Source: Halomonas sp. HAL1 (GTDB lineage Bacteria; Pseudomonadota; Gammaproteobacteria; Pseudomonadales; Halomonadaceae). From it: 64,000 bases of DNA. Both the position numbers and the translations under genes were made by a program. How positions within the stretch are numbered: position 1 is the stretch's first letter; each line of letters starts with the position of its first letter. This document shows positions 8,904 through 20,255 of the stretch, piece by piece. Location of the stretch: contig NZ_CP130610.1 of NCBI RefSeq assembly GCF_030544485.1, positions 3,658,001-3,722,000 of the forward strand, written 5' to 3'. The notes under the pieces are model-generated. The model did not search any database, was not told the DNA's origin, and saw only the letters and a program-made list of their open reading frames with translations.

Positions 8904-9806
8904 ATGGCATCGCTAGGCCAAATGAGCGACTACGAAATACGCCTAATTCGTATTTTCAAGACGGTCGTCGAGTGCGGCGGCTTTACGGCGGCGGAAACGA
9001 CACTCGGTATTAGCCGTTCAGCGATTAGCCAGCACATGAATGATTTAGAGGGAAGGCTGGGTTTTTCACTCTGCCAGCGGGGGCGCAGCGGGTTTAGTTT
9101 AACAGAGGAAGGTAAAGAGATTTATCAGGCGGGACTCACGCTATTAACGGCCCTGGAAACCTTCAAAAGCGACGTTAACGCCTTACACCAAACGATTAAA
9201 GGCGAGCTGAATATTGGCATTACCGACAACCTAGTGACGCTTCCGGCCATGCACGTGACCAACGCGCTGGCTGAACTTAGCGCGCCGGAACATGAGGTAA
9301 CGCTGCATATTCATATGGAGCCTTCCGACGCCGTTATTCGAGGCGTGATGGATGGCCATTTGCACGTCGGCGTAGTACCCGCGGTGAACCTACCCACCAG
9401 CTTAGAAACCCGACACCTTTATGATGAGCCTTCCTACCTTTACTGTGCCGCAGGGCACCCGCTGTTTGCGGAAAACGATGACACGCTCAGCGTTGCAGAT
9501 ATCGCACGACACGCAGCTATTTCACCTCGTTATCCGCTGCCAGTTGAGGCACGCCAAGCCCATGATGCGCTCACGCTACGCGCGTCGGCATCCGATCGGG
9601 AAGGCGCTGCGTTTTTAATTCTTACCGGGCGTTTTATCGGCTTCCTTCCTGAACACGTGGCCGAACAGTGGGTCGCGGCAGGCAAAATGCGCGCCCTTCT
9701 CACGCCCAGTCAGCACTACCGTATTCCGTTTGTGCTGGTCACCCGTCATGACCGCCGCCCAAACCGAGTGGTCGATGCTTTTTTAAGTTTAATCAAAAGT
9801 AGCTAA
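8904..9806 (+). CDS. LysR-family transcriptional regulator
   Basis: A 300-residue LysR regulator. The N-terminal winged helix-turn-helix reads RIFKTVVECGGFTAAETTLGISRSAISQHMNDLEGRLG in two halves, followed by the family linker helix and a type 2 periplasmic-binding-like effector domain (LNIGITDN...). A longer frame back to TTG 8877 exists, but ATG 8904 has AAGGA seven bases upstream and gives a normal N-terminus, so I use it. It converges on the NCS1 transporter gene and lies beside the pyrimidine catabolism operon; control of one or both is plausible from position only. The effector is unknown. Confidence 0.9.
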   Translation: MASLGQMSDYEIRLIRIFKTVVECGGFTAAETTLGISRSAISQHMNDLEGRLGFSLCQRGRSGFSLTEEGKEIYQAGLTLLTALETFKSDVNALHQTIKGELNIGITDNLVTLPAMHVTNALAELSAPEHEVTLHIHMEPSDAVIRGVMDGHLHVGVVPAVNLPTSLETRHLYDEPSYLYCAAGHPLFAENDDTLSVADIARHAAISPRYPLPVEARQAHDALTLRASASDREGAAFLILTGRFIGFLPEHVAEQWVAAGKMRALLTPSQHYRIPFVLVTRHDRRPNRVVDAFLSLIKSS

Positions 9807-9810
9807 TCTA

Positions 9811-9836
9811 AAAGCCAGGCTTCCGTGCCGGGCTTT
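9811..9836. terminator. Hairpin between convergent lysR and NCS1 genes
   Basis: Inverted arms AAAGCC-GGC and GCC-GGCTTT enclose a six-base loop in the 58-bp gap between two convergent genes. On the minus strand the stem runs into TTTTAG, so it best serves the NCS1 gene, but it may act in both directions. Confidence 0.6.
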
Positions 9837-9864
9837 AAACATAGCTATTGATTACCACTACTGA

Positions 9865-11382
9865 TTAACGCTGCTCAGTGACCTCGCTGGCCATTAACGG
9901 CACAGGCCCTGCCTGCGGAGACGATGCCACTACTTGGCTGGCAGCATAGTAAACAATCGCCCCCAGCGCCGACCCAGTGAACCACCCATAATCGTAGAAC
10001 CAGTTCATCGTGCCTGTCACCAGAGAGATCAAGGTAAGTAGCACCGGCACACCAAAGGCGATAAACCCAGCCATGTTCACCGCAGGATAGGCGTGGTTAT
10101 CCATATAGAGACTAGGCACATCCAAGCGCTGCTTTTTAATCAGGAAGTAATCCACCGCCATAATACCCGCTATCGGGCCGAGTAGGCTGGAGTAGCCAAG
10201 CAGCCAGTTGGAGTACATCTGTTCAAGTGATACGCCTGGAGGAATCACGCCTGCTTTTTGCAATAGATCGTAGCCCATTAGCAACACGCCCACCGCACCG
10301 GTCATCAGCACACCGCGGGTCTGATTGATCAATTTGGGCGCAATGTTTTGGAAGTCATTGGTAGGCGAAACAATATTCGACGCGGTGTTGGTAGAGATCG
10401 TGGCAATAATGATCAGCAGCATTGCCATGACCACCCAGAAGGGACTGTCGATATAGCCAATCAAACGCACCGGGTCGGCAACGGTTTGGCCCACCAGCGT
10501 TTCAGACGCCGCGGTTAACACGACACCGAGGGCAGCGAAGAAGAACATCGTCAGCGGCAGCCCGATGATCTGGCCAGCAATCTGGTCTTTCTGGCTTTTG
10601 GCAAAGCGGCTGAAGTCAGGGATATTAAGTGACAACGTGGCCCAAAACCCCACCATGGCGGTCAAGCCTGCAAAGAAATAACCATAAACGGAAGCCCCCT
10701 CAGGGCGTGATGGTGGCTGCGCCAGCAGCTCAGTCATCGACATGTTCGGCCACGCCCACACCATCAAGCCAATGCCCACCGCTAACAGCAGTGGCGCCGC
10801 CAGCGTTTCCAGCCACTTGATTGATTCCGCACCGCGGATCACCACATAAAGATTCATCGCGCCGAAAACAAAAAAGCCAATCACCTCCCCCACGCCCCCA
10901 AGCGCAGCCCAAGCGGGAATCAACTCAGACAACAGCAAGTGAATCGCCAGCCCACCGAACATGGTCTGAATACCAAACCAGCCACAGCCAACTAACGCCC
11001 GCACCAGGCAGGGCACGTTGGAGCCTAAAATGCCGAAGGATGAACGCAAAACGACAGGGAAAGGAATGCCAAATTTGGTGCCAGGAAAGGCGTTCAGCGT
11101 CAGGGGAATCAGGACAATAATATTCGCCAATAGAATGGCAAACAGCGCTTCCCCTACGCTCAAGCCAAAGTAGGCAGTTAACACCCCGCCTAACGTATAG
11201 GTAGGAACACAGATCGACATGCCGACCCACAGCGCGGCGATGTTCCATTTGCTCCAGGTACGCTCGCTGGCCTGGGTGGGTGCAATATCCTCGTTAAAGC
11301 GTGAACTACCTCGCACGTCACTGCCTACATCAAGCTCTATCAGCCCACCTCGATCCACCATCTGAGAGGTTGTTTCGGTCAT
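9865..11382 (-). CDS. NCS1 nucleobase/hydantoin/allantoin:cation symporter
   Basis: A 505-residue integral membrane protein of the NCS1 family with about 12 hydrophobic helices. Family landmarks include the early helix WVGMSICVPTYTLGG, the glycine-rich GCGWFGIQTMFGG and NIPDFSRFAKS. It resembles the Mhp1/PucI/uracil-uptake branch more than CodB, which is encoded separately in this window. A GAGGAG ribosome site precedes ATG 11382. Its divergent partner is a pyrimidine ring catabolism operon, so uracil, dihydrouracil or a hydantoin is the likely substrate. A sigma-54 promoter lies 138 bases upstream. Confidence 0.9.
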   Translation of the reverse strand: MTETTSQMVDRGGLIELDVGSDVRGSSRFNEDIAPTQASERTWSKWNIAALWVGMSICVPTYTLGGVLTAYFGLSVGEALFAILLANIIVLIPLTLNAFPGTKFGIPFPVVLRSSFGILGSNVPCLVRALVGCGWFGIQTMFGGLAIHLLLSELIPAWAALGGVGEVIGFFVFGAMNLYVVIRGAESIKWLETLAAPLLLAVGIGLMVWAWPNMSMTELLAQPPSRPEGASVYGYFFAGLTAMVGFWATLSLNIPDFSRFAKSQKDQIAGQIIGLPLTMFFFAALGVVLTAASETLVGQTVADPVRLIGYIDSPFWVVMAMLLIIIATISTNTASNIVSPTNDFQNIAPKLINQTRGVLMTGAVGVLLMGYDLLQKAGVIPPGVSLEQMYSNWLLGYSSLLGPIAGIMAVDYFLIKKQRLDVPSLYMDNHAYPAVNMAGFIAFGVPVLLTLISLVTGTMNWFYDYGWFTGSALGAIVYYAASQVVASSPQAGPVPLMASEVTEQR

Positions 11383-11990
11383 CTTGTTTCTCCTCAGTAT
11401 TGTGTTGTCTAGCCCAGGCTATGTCTGAAAACTAGCTGTGCTCGCTGACTTTTAAGCCAAGTCCTAATAAGACAAGCCCTAACTCACACGGCCAGTGGAG
11501 CTTCCCAGACAGAATTAAAAGCAATAAGCGTGCCTACTTATAAAACCAAAGCAATTAACTCATTGATTAAAAAGCTGCCCTCCTAGACAACAATATTATT
11601 GTTAGCTTGTTACCTTTTAAATTTACTCTCTCCAAACAAAAACCAATTAAACAAAGCTAGGTCAAAAAAAATATTTGCACCAACTTTAAACAATACGATG
11701 CTCGATATATCGTCAATTATTAAACCTATCGCATGATTTTTAAGAATAAAAAAATATACCCAAAACAGTGCACAAGCTCACCAAAAGAGTGAAAAGTGCA
11801 ACGTAAAAAAATAAAAACAAACAAACTCAACGAGTTAAATGCAATTTATCTAACATCGATTAAAGACTTGCTAAAACCACTCATCCAGCGCTACTTTCAA
11901 CAAAAGCTGTCTTTTACGTCAGCTTTATAAAACTCATTCTCAAGACACTACAAATATACGCTACACACCAACAATCAGAGGAAGCGTCTC
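11383..11990. other. AT-rich 608-bp divergent regulatory region, no gene
   Basis: No coding frame is supported here. The stretch from about 11500 to 11980 is strikingly A/T-rich with many A-tracts, unlike the flanking genes. It contains a sigma-54 promoter for the NCS1 gene, a 7+1+7 dyad at 11589-11603 (AACAATATTATTGTT), a TTGCACCA half-site at 11675-11682 resembling half of an NtrC operator, and a 10-base palindrome CGATATATCG at 11703-11712. I could not find a sigma-54 element reading right towards the catabolic operon. Confidence 0.6.
11520..11535 (-). promoter_or_regulatory. Sigma-54 promoter for the NCS1 transporter
   Basis: Read on the minus strand the site is AGGCACGCTTATTGCT, which matches the sigma-54 consensus TGGCACG-N4-TTGCW at every position except the first. 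The GG and GC dinucleotides have the obligatory ten-base spacing. Transcription should start near 11510, giving a leader of about 128 bases before ATG 11382. A TTGCACCA half-site about 140-160 bases upstream could be part of an enhancer for an NtrC-type activator. Confidence 0.75.
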
Positions 11991-14328
<2,338 letters not shown>

Positions 14329-14382
14329 AAGCGGCGATCAAGCGATAACAGTTGTTCGTATAAAAACAGCGGAGGCTCTACT

Positions 14383-15762
14383 GTGACTAGCCCACTGAAT
14401 CATCTCCCCAGCGCACAAGAGGTCGGCACCTACGACCCACAAACGCTGACCCATAATTTTAGCGATCTACACCCGCCACTCACCCAGCGCCAAGCGATGA
14501 TTGAAAGTCAGCGCTGCCTCTACTGCTTTGATGCCCCCTGCGTTGAGGCCTGCCCGTCGGATATCGACATCCCAAGCTTTATTCGCCAAATCGGCGAAAA
14601 AAATATCAATGGCGCGGCGGAAACCATTCTGGAAGCCAATATCCTAGGCGGCAGCTGCGCCCGGGTTTGCCCCACCGAAATACTTTGCGAGCGTAGCTGT
14701 GTGCGCAATCATGACGCCGAATGTCAGCCTGTGCTGATCGGCTTGCTACAGCGCTACGCCACCGATCATATGCAGTTCGATAGCCACCCGTTCAAACGTG
14801 CCGGCAGCACTGGCCGCCACATCGCCGTGGTAGGTGCAGGGCCTGCGGGACTTTCCTGCGCTCATCGGCTGGCAATGCTTGGCCATCAGGTGACGATTTT
14901 TGAAGCTGAGCAAAAGCCCGGCGGGTTAAACGAGTACGGCATCGCCCGCTACAAAATGACCGATGACTTTGCCCGCAAAGAAGTCGAGTTTTTACTGGAG
15001 GTCGGCGGCATTGACCTCCAGTACGGCCAGCGACTCGGGTATAACCTCGAACTTTCCACCCTGCATCAGCAGTATGACAGCGTGTTTCTCGGTTTAGGGC
15101 TAGGTGCCAGCCGCACCCTGGGCCTAACCGGCGAAGAGGCGCCGGGTCTGATGCCCGCGGTGGACTACATCAAAACCCTGCGTCAAACCGATGACCTGGG
15201 CAACCTCACCGTGGCCAAACGCTGCATTGTGATTGGAGCAGGCAATACTGCGATCGATATGGCAACGCAAATGGCTCGCCTGGGCGCCACCGAGGTGACG
15301 CTGGTCTACCGTCGCGGCGTGGAGGCGATGTCCGCCACCGATCACGAGCAGGAGATCGCCAAAGCCAACGGTGTACGCATGGTGACCTGGGCGCAGCCCG
15401 ATGAAATCTTGCTGGATGACCAGGGCCGCGTAGCGGGCATGCGCTTTACCAAGACCGTTGAGCAAGCGGGCCAATTATCGCCGACGGGCGAAACGATTGA
15501 GATTGCCGCCGACGCCATCTTCAAAGCCATAGGACAAAGCTTTGATAACACCAGCCTCGCTGATGCCACCGCCGCCGAGCTAGCTCGGGACGGCGAGCGC
15601 ATTCATGTCGATGAAATGTTCCGCACCTCGCTATCCAATGTTTATGCCGGTGGCGACTGTGTCAAATCCGGCCAAGACCTCACCGTTCAGGCCGTACAGC
15701 ACGGCAAACTGGCGGCTCACGCCATTCACCAAGCGCTTGCCGCCAAGCAGGAGGCCGCATGA
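14383..15762 (+). CDS. preT: PreT subunit of NAD-dependent dihydropyrimidine dehydrogenase
   Basis: PreT is the NADH- and FAD-binding electron-entry subunit that works with PreA to interconvert uracil and dihydrouracil. The 459-residue protein begins with a cysteine-rich iron-sulfur region (RCLYCFDAPCVEACPSDI, then CARVCPTE, CERSC). An FAD site GAGPAGLSCAHR lies near residue 151 and an NAD(P) site GAGNTAIDMA near residue 285; the conserved C-terminal YAGGDCVKSG completes the GltD-like fold. The start is GTG 14383 with GGAGG eight bases before it. Its stop overlaps the preA start by ATGA. Confidence 0.94.
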   Translation: MTSPLNHLPSAQEVGTYDPQTLTHNFSDLHPPLTQRQAMIESQRCLYCFDAPCVEACPSDIDIPSFIRQIGEKNINGAAETILEANILGGSCARVCPTEILCERSCVRNHDAECQPVLIGLLQRYATDHMQFDSHPFKRAGSTGRHIAVVGAGPAGLSCAHRLAMLGHQVTIFEAEQKPGGLNEYGIARYKMTDDFARKEVEFLLEVGGIDLQYGQRLGYNLELSTLHQQYDSVFLGLGLGASRTLGLTGEEAPGLMPAVDYIKTLRQTDDLGNLTVAKRCIVIGAGNTAIDMATQMARLGATEVTLVYRRGVEAMSATDHEQEIAKANGVRMVTWAQPDEILLDDQGRVAGMRFTKTVEQAGQLSPTGETIEIAADAIFKAIGQSFDNTSLADATAAELARDGERIHVDEMFRTSLSNVYAGGDCVKSGQDLTVQAVQHGKLAAHAIHQALAAKQEAA

Positions 15763-17102
15763 ACACCACACCCTTCACTCCTCTCTCTTTTCCAGGCAAG
15801 AAAAACAGCGGCGACAGCGTGGTTAATGGCGTTGATCTATCGGTTAACTTTGCCGGTATTAAAGCGCCTAACCCATTCTGGCTCGCCTCTGCACCGCCCA
15901 CCGATAAAGCCTACAACGTGGTGCGCGCCTATGAAGCGGGCTGGGGCGGCGTGGTTTGGAAAACCCTCGGTGAAGAGCCACCGGCGGTCAACGTCTCTTC
16001 CCGCTATTCGGCCCACTACGGCAAAAACCGCGAGGTGATCGGCTTTAACAATATCGAGCTGATTACCGACCGATCGCTGGAGATCAACCTTAAAGAGATC
16101 ACCCAGGTGAAGAAGGATTGGCCCGACCGGGCGCTGATCGTTTCCATCATGGTGCCCTGTAATGAAGAGGCCTGGGCCTACATTCTGCCACTGGTGGAAG
16201 CTACCGGCGCCGATGGCATCGAGCTCAACTTAGGTTGCCCCCACGGCATGCCGGAGCGTGGCATGGGCGCGGCAGTAGGCCAAAACCCGGACCTGATCGA
16301 GAAAGTCACCTACTGGTGTAAAAAGCACTACTCGAAGCCAGTGATTGTAAAACTCACCCCCAACATCACCGATATTCGCGTAGGCGCTCAGGCAGCCTTG
16401 CGAGGTGGCGCCGATGCGGTGTCGCTGATTAACACCATCAATTCGATCACCAGTATCGATCTGGACAACATGGTCGCCAAACCCACCGTTGGCCATCAGA
16501 GCACCCACGGCGGTTACTGCGGGAGTGCCGTCAAACCTATTGCGATGAATATGGTGGCGGAAATTGCCCGTGATCCGGCCACACCTACACTGCCGATTTC
16601 CGGCATTGGCGGCATTTCCACCTGGCGGGATGCGGCGGAATTTATCGCCCTCGGTGCAGGCAGCGTACAGGTATGCACGGCCGCGATGCTTAACGGCTTT
16701 CGCATTGTGGAGGAGATGAAAGATGGCCTCTCCCGCTGGATGGCGGAAAAAGGTTACGACTCCATTGAAGCGTTCTCACGCAAGGCGATCCCGCAAACCA
16801 CCGACTGGAAACACCTGGATATCAACTTCAAAACGATCGCCAAGATCGATCAGGATTTGTGTATCGAGTGCGGCCGCTGCTATATCGCCTGCGAGGACAC
16901 GTCCCACCAGTCGATTGCCAAGCTCACCGAGCAGAACGGTGCGCGCCGCTATGAGGTGATTGAAGAGGAGTGTGTAGGCTGCAACCTGTGCCAGATCACC
17001 TGCCCAGTGGAAAACTGCATCACCATGGTGCCTCAAGAAACAGGTCAACCCTTTCTGGCCTGGGATAACGATCCCCGCAATCCCTTCCGGGTCGCGTCTT
17101 AA
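15759..17102 (+). CDS. preA: PreA subunit of NAD-dependent dihydropyrimidine dehydrogenase
   Basis: PreA is the FMN-containing catalytic subunit. The 447-residue protein has a dihydroorotate-dehydrogenase-like TIM barrel (PFWLASAPPTDK, LNLGCPHGMPERGMG, KLTPNITDI, GIGGISTWRDAAEF) followed by two 4Fe-4S motifs, CIECGRCYIAC and CVGCNLCQITC. In mammalian DPD the loop after GERGMG carries the catalytic cysteine (LACGQ); here it reads AAVGQ, so that cysteine is absent, as I also recall for E. coli PreA. It overlaps preT by four bases and ends the operon. Confidence 0.95.
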   Translation: MNTTPFTPLSFPGKKNSGDSVVNGVDLSVNFAGIKAPNPFWLASAPPTDKAYNVVRAYEAGWGGVVWKTLGEEPPAVNVSSRYSAHYGKNREVIGFNNIELITDRSLEINLKEITQVKKDWPDRALIVSIMVPCNEEAWAYILPLVEATGADGIELNLGCPHGMPERGMGAAVGQNPDLIEKVTYWCKKHYSKPVIVKLTPNITDIRVGAQAALRGGADAVSLINTINSITSIDLDNMVAKPTVGHQSTHGGYCGSAVKPIAMNMVAEIARDPATPTLPISGIGGISTWRDAAEFIALGAGSVQVCTAAMLNGFRIVEEMKDGLSRWMAEKGYDSIEAFSRKAIPQTTDWKHLDINFKTIAKIDQDLCIECGRCYIACEDTSHQSIAKLTEQNGARRYEVIEEECVGCNLCQITCPVENCITMVPQETGQPFLAWDNDPRNPFRVAS

Positions 17103-17133
17103 GCCCGGTATTCAACAGCTGCTAGCGCTATCC

Positions 17134-17158
17134 ACCGCCCTCAATTTTTGAGGGCGGT
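17134..17158. terminator. Terminator hairpin after preA
   Basis: Perfect arms ACCGCCCTCA and TGAGGGCGGT enclose the loop ATTTT, 31 bases after preA and before the convergent RND gene. T-richness follows only weakly on the plus strand (TTACGTTTGT), so its efficiency is uncertain. Confidence 0.75.
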
Positions 17159-17208
17159 TACGTTTGTAAAGCAGAGGCTTGTTGCTCCAAATGGCGACGA
17201 TGCTGGCA

Positions 17209-20200
17209 TCAATCCGCATGAACCTTAATGCGATAAAGCACGCAATAAACCACCGGCAGTACCACTAGAGTTAACAGCGTAGCAACGCCCAGGCCTCCAA
17301 TCAGCGCCACTGCCATGCTGGCGAAGAAGGCATCGCTGATCAGCGGAATCATCCCCAGCATGGTGGTCAGCGCGGCCATCGCTACCGGGCGAACACGGCT
17401 AACGGCCGCTAGCACCACCGCGTGATAGCGGTCCTGATGCAGCGGCAACTGCACGTTGATCTCCTCCACCAGCACGATGGCGTTTTTGATCACCATGCCG
17501 ATCAGGCTCAGCGTGCCCAGCAGCGCCATAAACGAGAAGGGTAACCCGGTCAGCAGCAGCGCGCCGACAACACCGATAATCGTCAACGGTACCAGCGACC
17601 AAATCGCCAACGGTTGGCGGAAGTTATTGAACAGCACCACGGTAAGGATGAACATCATCACGATGCCCAGCGGCAGCGAGGCAAACAGTCCGCTCTGAGC
17701 TTCGCCCGCAGTCTCGAACTCGCCGCCCCACTCCAGCCGATAGCCTGCAGGCAGCTCCAGCGCTTCTACCTGAGGTCGGATCTCCGCCAATACGCTGGCA
17801 GCGGTTACTCCGCTTAACGGGTCCGGCTCACCGTACACTGCCAGCATGCGCTCCCGGTTACGACGCATGATCAGTGGATCTGCGACCTGGGTGGTGATAT
17901 CGCTGATCACTTGGTCGGCGGTGATATAGCGGCCCTGCTCTTCGCTCCAGACATTGAGAGAACCCAGGTTGTCCACGTCGTGACGCTGCTCGGGAATCGC
18001 TCGTGCCACCATGGGAATCAGGTCGCTGCCATCGCGATAAACGCCTACCTGGCTACCACTGGTACTCAGCGCAAGGGTGCTGGCTAAATCCTCACGGGTG
18101 ACGCCTAGCCTCCGCGCGGTATCTTCAAGAAAGACAGGCTCGATTGCCTGTACCCGGTTACGCCAGCTGGTGCGCACGCTGGTCATGTTGGCCGTTTCAC
18201 GGAACATGGCCTCCACCTGGTCGCCCAACTGACGCAGCACTTCCGGGTCGCTGCCATAAAAGCGCGCCTCTAGCTTGGCTTTCGGCGCGGGGCCGACTTC
18301 CAACGGAGCAATCTTGTAGTCGATATCGCTATGGTCGCGTTCCAGTACCCTTTCAACGTCGGCCATGCGCTCGCGCTGAGTCGCTTTATCGTCGGTTTCG
18401 ATAATGAGCTGTGCATAGCTGGCGTAGCGGTCTTCCGGCGAGTAAGTGAGGGTAAAACGCTGTGATCCGCCACCCACGGTGGTGGTTAGGTGGCGAATGC
18501 CCGGCATCTCCATCACGCTCGTTTCCAACTCGCTAACGCGGCGCTGAGTCTCGAGGATATCGGTGCCTTCCGGCGTGCGGTAATCGACAAAAAAGATGGG
18601 GGTGTTCGAGGCCGGAAAGAAGGCATTTTTAACTGAACCAAAACCGAACAACGCGCCCGCCAATATTGCCACTACCATTACCAACGTCACCCAGCGCCAA
18701 CGTATGCCGGCAACGATGACACGGCCGACCAGGCGATAAACAACGCCTTTGTAGGGGTCCTCTTGACCATCGCCAGGTGCGATATTGCGAAAAAACAGCT
18801 TAAAGTAGAAAGGCGTTAACGTTAGCGCGGTAATCCAACTCAGCAGCAGCGAATAGAGTAGGACAAAAAACAGCGAACCGATAAATTCACCGGTGGTGTC
18901 TGGCGACAGACCGATAGGCGCAAAGGCAGCAATCGCGATCAGTGTCGCCGCTAGCAACGGCCAGGCGTTTTGCCTTACTACCTGATGGGCCGAATCACGA
19001 ATCGTGCTGCCGCGCTTTAACCCCACCAGCATTCCTTCGGTCACCACGATGGCATTATCCACCAACATACCGAGGGCGATAATCAGCGCCCCAAGGGAGA
19101 TTTTTTCCAACTGCAGACCATGAAAGCGCATCAGCATAAAGGTGCCGATAATGGTGATCAGCAGAATAAAGCCCATCAACAGACCGCTGCGCCAGCCCAT
19201 AAACAGCATGAGCACCACGATGACAATGGCCACCGCCTGGATCAGGCTCACCAGAAAGCCGGAGACCGCGTCATCCACGACTTGGGGCTGGTTGTAGACG
19301 ATATTCAGCTCCATGCCCAGCGGCGTACGGGCTTGAAGTTGATCCAGTCGTTGCTGCAGTTGTTCGCCGACCGCCACAACATTCACACCGCTTTCAAACG
19401 AGACGCCCAGCGATATGGACGGCCTGCCCATATCGCGATAGAGCTGCTGAGGCTGCTCCGCCAACTCTCGGCTTACATCAGCAATATCACTCAGCCGCAC
19501 CAGCTCGCCGTCACCTTCGCTGACGATTAGCGCGCGCAGGTCATCGATATTCGCTGCACTGCCCGTCGGGGTAATACGGAAACGGCGACCATCCTGCTTG
19601 AGGTGCCCGGCATCGGCCACGGCATTCTGGGTATCCAACAATTGCTGAAGCCGGGTGAGCGGTATATTCAACGCCCGCAGGCGCTCACGGTCGACTTCAA
19701 TGTAGATGCGCTCTTCGTGCTCGCCGCCCAGCGAGACTTTCTCGACGCCTTCCACCAGGGTCAGCTCGCGCTTGAGAAAGTCGGCATGATCGGCCAGATC
19801 AGGCATGCTGTAGCCTTCGCCGGTCAGGTTGACCATAAAGCCAAAGACATCGCCAAAGTCGTCATTGACGCGGGATTGACTGGCGCCCGGCGGCAATGCA
19901 GCCTGAGCATCCTGAACCTTACGGCGTAGCGAATCCCATAGCTGTTCAAGCTCTTCATTTTGTACGGTGCTTTCCAGCTCGACGGTAATCTGGGAAAGGC
20001 CGTCGGAACTCACCGAGCTCACTCGCTTAATTGACGACATCTCTTGAATCGATTGCTCTAGCGTTGAGGTCACTTCCTGCTCGACCTCTTCAGGTGTCGC
20101 GCCGGGGTACTGCGTGGTGATGAGGGCGTTACGAATAGTGAATTCGGGAAACTCCAGCTGGCCCATGCCTAGAAATGACAGCGCACCGCCCGCCAGCAGC

Positions 20201-20253
20201 ACTACGGTCATTAAATAACTAGCCGCCCGGTGGCGTAAAAAGTAGTCGACCAT
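17209..20253 (-). CDS. RND efflux pump inner-membrane permease
   Basis: A 1014-residue RND transporter of the AcrB/MdtB type, exporting drugs or other amphiphiles with proton antiport. Family features are a first membrane helix, QYPGATPEEVEQEV in the first porter region, the GMLVDNAIVVTEGM helix-4 motif, the second-half helices around residues 840-1000, and the conserved LVEEINVQL region. The frame continues upstream to GTG 20280, but ATG 20253 directly follows the stop of the fusion-protein gene with a GGGG site and gives the normal MVDYFLRHR start. It forms an operon with the upstream membrane-fusion gene; the outer-membrane channel is not here. The substrate is unknown. Confidence 0.93.
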   Translation of the reverse strand: MVDYFLRHRAASYLMTVVLLAGGALSFLGMGQLEFPEFTIRNALITTQYPGATPEEVEQEVTSTLEQSIQEMSSIKRVSSVSSDGLSQITVELESTVQNEELEQLWDSLRRKVQDAQAALPPGASQSRVNDDFGDVFGFMVNLTGEGYSMPDLADHADFLKRELTLVEGVEKVSLGGEHEERIYIEVDRERLRALNIPLTRLQQLLDTQNAVADAGHLKQDGRRFRITPTGSAANIDDLRALIVSEGDGELVRLSDIADVSRELAEQPQQLYRDMGRPSISLGVSFESGVNVVAVGEQLQQRLDQLQARTPLGMELNIVYNQPQVVDDAVSGFLVSLIQAVAIVIVVLMLFMGWRSGLLMGFILLITIIGTFMLMRFHGLQLEKISLGALIIALGMLVDNAIVVTEGMLVGLKRGSTIRDSAHQVVRQNAWPLLAATLIAIAAFAPIGLSPDTTGEFIGSLFFVLLYSLLLSWITALTLTPFYFKLFFRNIAPGDGQEDPYKGVVYRLVGRVIVAGIRWRWVTLVMVVAILAGALFGFGSVKNAFFPASNTPIFFVDYRTPEGTDILETQRRVSELETSVMEMPGIRHLTTTVGGGSQRFTLTYSPEDRYASYAQLIIETDDKATQRERMADVERVLERDHSDIDYKIAPLEVGPAPKAKLEARFYGSDPEVLRQLGDQVEAMFRETANMTSVRTSWRNRVQAIEPVFLEDTARRLGVTREDLASTLALSTSGSQVGVYRDGSDLIPMVARAIPEQRHDVDNLGSLNVWSEEQGRYITADQVISDITTQVADPLIMRRNRERMLAVYGEPDPLSGVTAASVLAEIRPQVEALELPAGYRLEWGGEFETAGEAQSGLFASLPLGIVMMFILTVVLFNNFRQPLAIWSLVPLTIIGVVGALLLTGLPFSFMALLGTLSLIGMVIKNAIVLVEEINVQLPLHQDRYHAVVLAAVSRVRPVAMAALTTMLGMIPLISDAFFASMAVALIGGLGVATLLTLVVLPVVYCVLYRIKVHAD

Positions 20254-20255
20254 GC

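Noticed and set aside
19120..19530. A 136-codon plus-strand frame inside the RND permease
   Set aside because: It is antisense to a highly conserved membrane protein and is His/Gln-rich from reverse reading of its helices.
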